From Paracoccus aminophilus JCM 7686 (GTDB lineage: Bacteria; Pseudomonadota; Alphaproteobacteria; Rhodobacterales; Rhodobacteraceae): 64,000 nt of DNA. Of this stretch, positions 60,189-64,000 are shown one piece after another (positions within the stretch are counted from its first letter, which is position 1; the number at the start of each line of letters is the position of its first letter). The position numbers were made by a program, and so were the translations under genes. The stretch lies in contig NC_022043.1 of the NCBI RefSeq assembly GCF_000444995.1, positions 62,001 to 126,000 of the forward strand, written 5' to 3'. The notes beneath the pieces were generated by a model. The model did not search any database and was not told the origin of the DNA. It saw only the letters and a program-made list of their open reading frames with translations.

Positions 60189-61949
60189 TCAGCTGACCAG
60201 AACGCGGCGGTTCTGGCGGTGCCGGATCGCGAGCTTGCGGCCCATCCGACCCGAAAGCAGCAGCCGGGCCGGCGGCTGGCTTGCCCCATCGCGGAGTTCG
60301 GGGAAGAGGGTATAGATCTCTTCCCGCGCTTCAGCGCCGACAGAATGCAGCGCTTCTTCCCCGGTATACATCGACTCGCACTCCGCCCCATTGGCGCGCA
60401 CGACCTCGTGGCCGTCGAACATGAAGTGGACATAGGTCACTTCGGTCAGATCGGTCGCGATTTCGACGCCGTCGAGCGAGAGCAGCTGTTTCGCAGCGAC
60501 GAGAACTTCGTTCGTGCCGAACATGCGCTGCGCGATCTTCGAGCGGATCAGCACGCGGTGCTGCGGCGAGACGACCAGATCCGAGGACGGGATATTGTCG
60601 CCAAGCGCGCCCTTGCTGATGCGGATCGGGCGGATCTTCGGATTGGCGATGAACTCTGCCTCCGAGATGAGACGCTGACCGACCCATTGGATCGCCTGCA
60701 GCCCATGATCGCTGGTGAAGACCAGATCGCCGGTCTCGAGATGACCCGCGCGAACCTCGCCATGCGCCGTTTCGATCAAGGCATCTGCCGAGAAGCAAAC
60801 GACATTGGTGTTGTCCCAGGTCAGATCCTGCCCGCGCACCGGCTGGCCGTTGTTCTGAATGGTGAAGCTGAAATCGCTGCCAAAGCCGTGAGCTGTCGAA
60901 TGGTCGTTCAGGACGCCGTCATCCTCCTGGTCGCCACGCATCCATTCAATCGCATTGGGATAGGTCGGCGCGCCATTGGCGCGAGCCCAATCGTTATAGG
61001 TCTTGAGATTGTCCGCGTTGTAGAAGCCAGCGAGATCGACGAAATCGTTGTTGCTCTGATTGCCGTCGTTGAAGTTGCCGCCATTGGCCAGGTTGAAGTC
61101 GGTGATCAGGCCGCCGTCATGGGCGACGAACGTGTCGAAACCATCGCCGCCGGTCATCGTCGAATGGCCGGGACCGCCGTCGATGAAGTCATTACCCTCA
61201 CCGCCATAGAGCGTGTCATCGCCATCCCCGCCATAGAGGAAGTCGTTGCCGTCACCGCCATAGAGGAGGTCGTTGCCCACGCCGCCGTAAAGCGTATCAA
61301 TGCCCGAACCGCCCGACAGCGTGTCGTCGCCGTCGCCACCATAGATCAGGTCATTGCCGTCTTCGCCCAGAAGCGAATCGTTGCCCTCGTCGCCGAAAAT
61401 CGTGTCGTCGCCCGAGCCGCCAAAGACGGTATCAGCGCCGGTGCCGCCGTAGATCAGGTCATCGCCATTGCCGCCGCTCAGCGAATCGTCGCCTTCGTCA
61501 CCATAGATGGTGTCGTTGCCGTCGTTGCCGTCGATGGTGTCGTTGCCCTCACCGCCATAAAGCAGGTCGTCGCTGTTGTCGGTGATGATGACATCGTTGC
61601 CCGCACCGCCGAACAGCGTGTTGTTGATGCTGTTGCCGCCGCCCCGGATCGTGTCGTCGCCGTCGCCACCATAGATCAGGTTGCTGCCGCCGCCGCCGTC
61701 AATGTTGTCATTGCCGTTGCCGCCATAGATGGTGTCATTGCCATCCGCGCCGTGGATGTTGTCATTGCCGTCGCCGCCATAGACGAGGCTGCCATCCTGG
61801 CCGGTGTTGATGACGTCATCGCCGCCGCCGCCGTAGAGGCTGTCCTGGCCGCCATTTCCGTAAATGCTGTCATTGCCGGCGCCGCCGTAGATCAGGTCTG
61901 CGTCTGGAGTGCCGTCAATGCGTCCGTTTCCATAAATTGGATCAGGCAT
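60189..61949 (-). CDS. RTX-repeat protein with C-terminal Hint domain
   Basis: A 586-residue secreted protein without N-terminal signal (MPDPIYGNGRIDGTPDADLI). Residues about 10-270 are almost entirely GGxGxDxUx calcium-binding nonapeptides (GGAGNDSIYGNGG, GGDGDDTLSGGSG and so on). A linker with FVDLAGFYNADNLKTYNDWA leads to a Hint_2 domain from about 390: CFSADALIETAHGEVRAGHL (nucleophile-type Cys-Phe), GDLVFTSDHGLQAIQWVGQR, VVSPQHRVLIRSK and YVHFMFDGHEVVRANGAECE. Hint domains can self-process. The combination is common in Rhodobacteraceae and implies type I secretion, but no exporter is encoded nearby. It has its own terminator and an AT-rich control region. Confidence 0.93.
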   Translation of the reverse strand: MPDPIYGNGRIDGTPDADLIYGGAGNDSIYGNGGQDSLYGGGGDDVINTGQDGSLVYGGDGNDNIHGADGNDTIYGGNGNDNIDGGGGSNLIYGGDGDDTIRGGGNSINNTLFGGAGNDVIITDNSDDLLYGGEGNDTIDGNDGNDTIYGDEGDDSLSGGNGDDLIYGGTGADTVFGGSGDDTIFGDEGNDSLLGEDGNDLIYGGDGDDTLSGGSGIDTLYGGVGNDLLYGGDGNDFLYGGDGDDTLYGGEGNDFIDGGPGHSTMTGGDGFDTFVAHDGGLITDFNLANGGNFNDGNQSNNDFVDLAGFYNADNLKTYNDWARANGAPTYPNAIEWMRGDQEDDGVLNDHSTAHGFGSDFSFTIQNNGQPVRGQDLTWDNTNVVCFSADALIETAHGEVRAGHLETGDLVFTSDHGLQAIQWVGQRLISEAEFIANPKIRPIRISKGALGDNIPSSDLVVSPQHRVLIRSKIAQRMFGTNEVLVAAKQLLSLDGVEIATDLTEVTYVHFMFDGHEVVRANGAECESMYTGEEALHSVGAEAREEIYTLFPELRDGASQPPARLLLSGRMGRKLAIRHRQNRRVLVS

Positions 61950-62336
61950 AGGTTACTGTCCCTTTTACCGACAGATGATTGGAATCATTCGAGGTATGTT
62001 AAATAAGCTATATGCAAGCTTATTAACGCAATCAATAGGGGTAAATACCGAGAACATATTGTAAATTTAAACAAAATGGTTCGCGGTTTTTGTCTGCCTC
62101 GGCGCCCGCCCCGCGAGGCGTCGGCTGGGCCGTCGCTTGCGTGAAATGCTGAAAAACACGGGAAAATGAGCGATCTGGACATCCCGCGCTGTCGTCAGAC
62201 CCGATGAGAGCGATCGCCGTTTTGGCCGATCTCGGGGCGATGCGCGGCGGAAAATAAGCCTCGCTCTTGAGCTCCCCTATACTTTAAGACAGGCTTTGCT
62301 CAGCCAGACCGGCCAAAACGTCATTCGGAGCTTCTC
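61950..62336. other. AT-rich divergent control region
   Basis: About 390 bases with no gene between the minus-strand RTX-Hint gene and the plus-strand META-domain gene. The part from 61975 to 62090 is markedly AT-rich for this genome. It probably carries the promoter of the RTX gene and part of that of the META gene. Confidence 0.5.
62002..62024. promoter_or_regulatory. Inverted repeat upstream of the RTX-Hint gene
   Basis: AATAAGCT (62002-62009) and AGCTTATT (62017-62024) are a perfect 8-bp inverted repeat with a 7-base spacer, about 53-75 bases upstream of the RTX-Hint start. Its form suggests a dimeric regulator site; no regulator gene adjoins it. Confidence 0.45.
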
Positions 62337-63482
62337 GTGCGCCTCTTGTCACCGCTCACCCTTGCAACTCTGGCCCTGCCGTTTCTGGGGCCTTTGCCAG
62401 CCTTGGCAGAGCCGGATCAGGTTCTGGATCTGCCCGCCGGACAGGTTGCGATTCGGCCCAATCCCGCGTTGGACCCTGAGCTGATCGCCGTGGCGAATGG
62501 CAAGGAAATCGGCCTCGCCAGCGCCTATCCGCCGGAAGTCATCACCAAACATGGCGACAGCGTGCTCTTGCAGGTCTATTCCGGCGGCACGGCTTGCCCG
62601 ACGCAATATGTCTGGATGACGCTGGATGCGAAGGGTCTGCGCGCCACCCCGGCCTTCGGGACCTGCGCCGAGGGCGTCGAGCTGCACGACACCGACGGCT
62701 TCCCGGCCGCGGTCATGCCCGGGATCGGCGCGGTGCTGGGCACCTTCCGCTATGATTTCGACGGCACGCAGGTTGTCGAGACCCCGGTCAAGGTTGAAAG
62801 CACGGGCAAGGCTGCCAAGCCGAGCGACTGGGAAGGGGCCAGCGCCTATGACGTGCTGAGTGATCCCGCGATGCAGGCCGAGTTCGGCAAGATCATGTCC
62901 GAGGCCCAGATCGGCGAGCTGCGTCAGGCCGTCGCGCTGACCTCGCCGCAAGATGAGCTACGTCGCAACGGCGAATGGATCATCGGCGGCGGCTGTCGGC
63001 CCGAGCTTTGCGATGTCGAAAGCGGCCAGATCGCGATTTCGGTCGCTGACTGGCATGTGCTCGGGGTCTTCCGCGATGTCAAAGGGCCGCATTATTACGG
63101 CGCTGAGGCCTCAGAGGTCTTTGCCGATGGCGCGGAAAGCGAGGTCGATCTGCAGGGCTACTGGGCCGTGGTCGCGATCAATGGCAAGCAGGTCTGGGAG
63201 ATGGTTGATGACGAGCGCAACGGCCCCTCGGTCGAGTTCGATGAAAACGGCAAGGCCAGCGGGCAATCCTTCTGCAACCGCTGGACCGGCAAGGCCGAGA
63301 CCAGCCGCAACTCGATCTCCATTTCGGGGATCGCCATGACCCGCATGGCCTGCCCGCATCAAGCGGCCGAAGCCGAGCTGATGGGCGTGCTCGAGCATCT
63401 TCACAGCTGGGCGGCGACCGATGACGGGCTTGAATTGCGCACGGAGGATGGTCATACGATCCTGATGGTGCGGCCCGGCTGA
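62337..63482 (+). CDS. Exported DUF1176-like protein with C-terminal META domain
   Basis: A 381-residue exported protein starting at GTG 62337 with a signal peptide (PLTLATLALPFLGPLPALAE). The N-terminal two thirds resemble DUF1176-type proteins (YSGGTACPTQYVWMTLDAKG, ADWHVLGVFRDVKG-like blocks, paired cysteines GGGCRPELCDVESGQ). The last 120 residues form a META/HslJ domain (DLQGYWAVVAINGKQVW, GPSVEFDENGKASGQSFCNR, ISISGIAMTRMACPHQ). META-domain proteins occur in heat-shock and envelope-stress contexts, with no defined activity. It stands alone between divergent and convergent neighbours. Confidence 0.82.
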   Translation: MRLLSPLTLATLALPFLGPLPALAEPDQVLDLPAGQVAIRPNPALDPELIAVANGKEIGLASAYPPEVITKHGDSVLLQVYSGGTACPTQYVWMTLDAKGLRATPAFGTCAEGVELHDTDGFPAAVMPGIGAVLGTFRYDFDGTQVVETPVKVESTGKAAKPSDWEGASAYDVLSDPAMQAEFGKIMSEAQIGELRQAVALTSPQDELRRNGEWIIGGGCRPELCDVESGQIAISVADWHVLGVFRDVKGPHYYGAEASEVFADGAESEVDLQGYWAVVAINGKQVWEMVDDERNGPSVEFDENGKASGQSFCNRWTGKAETSRNSISISGIAMTRMACPHQAAEAELMGVLEHLHSWAATDDGLELRTEDGHTILMVRPG

Positions 63483-63559
63483 TTGGTCGCATCCCGGGCC
63501 CGGATCACGCTGGCCCGGATCTCAGGGGCCCGGTCCACGGGTCGCGCACAGGTGGCGCG

Positions 63560-63943
63560 TCACGGCGTGGCAAAAACCCAGCGGCTTGAGGCCAGATAGA
63601 TCAGGGCCGCGATCAGCGTGGTAACGCCGATCTGGGCGGCATAAAGTGGCAGGCCCGCGCGCTCGACCAAGGCCCACATCGTCAGCGAATTCAGTCCGAG
63701 TGCCACCCCATGCATCAGGCCGAAGCGGTAGGGGGCGCCGCGGCTGGGGCTGCGATGCCGAAAGGTCAGGGACCGTTGCAGCACGAAGTTCCAGATCATG
63801 CTGGCGAGATAGCAGATTGCCGCCAGAACGGCGACGCGCGGCGTCAGCCCCTGCAAGGCCCAGAGCAGCGAAAAATAGACCGCCGTCGACGAAAGCCCGA
63901 CCAGAAGGAAAGTCACGACCTCGGCTGAACGAGACGCGGTCAC
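63560..63943 (-). CDS. GtrA-family membrane protein
   Basis: A 127-residue protein from GTG 63943 with four membrane helices: VVTFLLVGLSSTAVYFSLLW, VAVLAAICYLASMIWNFVLQ, GLMHGVALGLNSLTMWALVE and AAQIGVTTLIAALIYLASSR. The Asn/Arg pattern IWNFVLQRSLTF and the ending SSRWVFATP are typical of GtrA proteins, which flip or carry lipid-linked sugars for surface glycan modification. Its GTG overlaps the stop of the gene at the window edge (GTGA), so both belong to one operon. Confidence 0.93.
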   Translation of the reverse strand: MTASRSAEVVTFLLVGLSSTAVYFSLLWALQGLTPRVAVLAAICYLASMIWNFVLQRSLTFRHRSPSRGAPYRFGLMHGVALGLNSLTMWALVERAGLPLYAAQIGVTTLIAALIYLASSRWVFATP

Positions 63944-64000
63944 GGCGCGTGCCTGACAAACAGCGTGCCGATCGGATTGGTCTGCACGATCTCATAATCC
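63940..64000 (-). CDS. C-terminal end of a gene cut by the window edge
   Basis: The minus-strand frame that ends with TGA at 63940-63942 reads DYEIVQTNPIGTLFVRHAP. Its stop overlaps the start of the GtrA gene by four bases, the mark of a coupled operon. Twenty residues are too few to name a family; glycosyltransferases are common GtrA partners, so that is the best guess. Confidence 0.5.
   Translation of the reverse strand, partial: DYEIVQTNPIGTLFVRHAP

Noticed and set aside
60219..62006. Long plus-strand open frame opposite the RTX-Hint gene with a Val/Ala-rich repetitive product
   Set aside because: It is the antisense shadow of the glycine/aspartate repeats; the minus strand carries the recognisable RTX and Hint domains, a start and a terminator.

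Overview
The window is a high-GC alphaproteobacterial segment that most resembles the Rhodobacteraceae, probably Paracoccus. This rests on an N,N-dimethylformamidase (DMFase) operon of the type best known from Paracoccus, several RTX/Hint secreted proteins, an IS903-type element and general codon style. No rRNA, tRNA, replication or CRISPR genes were seen, so chromosome versus plasmid cannot be decided.

Region 1 (0.4-8.9 kb) is a dimethylformamide/amide locus. On the minus strand lie an AmiC-like amide sensor without signal peptide, a soluble two-PAS histidine kinase and a NarL-type response regulator. Diverging from them are both DMFase subunits, a Rieske-oxygenase-like protein that has lost its metal ligands, a small unknown protein and an AmiS/UreI amide channel. 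An inverted repeat and a leader hairpin lie between the two arms. It looks like an AmiC circuit in which the usual antiterminator AmiR is replaced by a two-component system.

Region 2 (8.9-14.1 kb) is a graveyard: a frameshifted MFS gene, a frameshifted TetR gene, a broken SnoaL-like gene and a decayed IS5-family transposase. A secreted protein of unknown function sits among them.

Region 3 (14.1-34.3 kb) holds an AraC/DUF2000 pair, a CAP-domain RTX protein, an alkylation-repair operon (alkB, ada and another 2OG-Fe dioxygenase), a YbaY-like lipoprotein, two alpha/beta hydrolases, a membrane-kinase operon headed by a molybdopterin-fold protein, an orphan VgrG, an LPG-synthase-like membrane protein, an EmrAB pump and a phospholipase-D-family protein.

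Region 4 (34.4-39.5 kb) is a flavin monooxygenase plus SsuCAB-like operon for organosulfur-type substrates. Its ATPase gene is split after codon 5 by an intact 1,054-bp IS903-like element with a 9-bp target duplication.

Region 5 (39.5-49.5 kb) joins a cyclic-nucleotide-binding patatin, a TPR/outer-membrane-barrel protein resembling Slam, a FecR/GPT-repeat/TbpB-like surface protein and a CHASE2 adenylate cyclase. It is the best candidate here for an undescribed surface-sensing or export system.

Region 6 (49.6-60 kb) is a peptide uptake and processing cluster: LysR, an oligopeptide ABC transporter, a CocE-type hydrolase and a D-aminopeptidase, next to an MFS exporter. The right end carries a large RTX-Hint secreted protein, a META-domain protein, a GtrA protein and the tail of one more gene.
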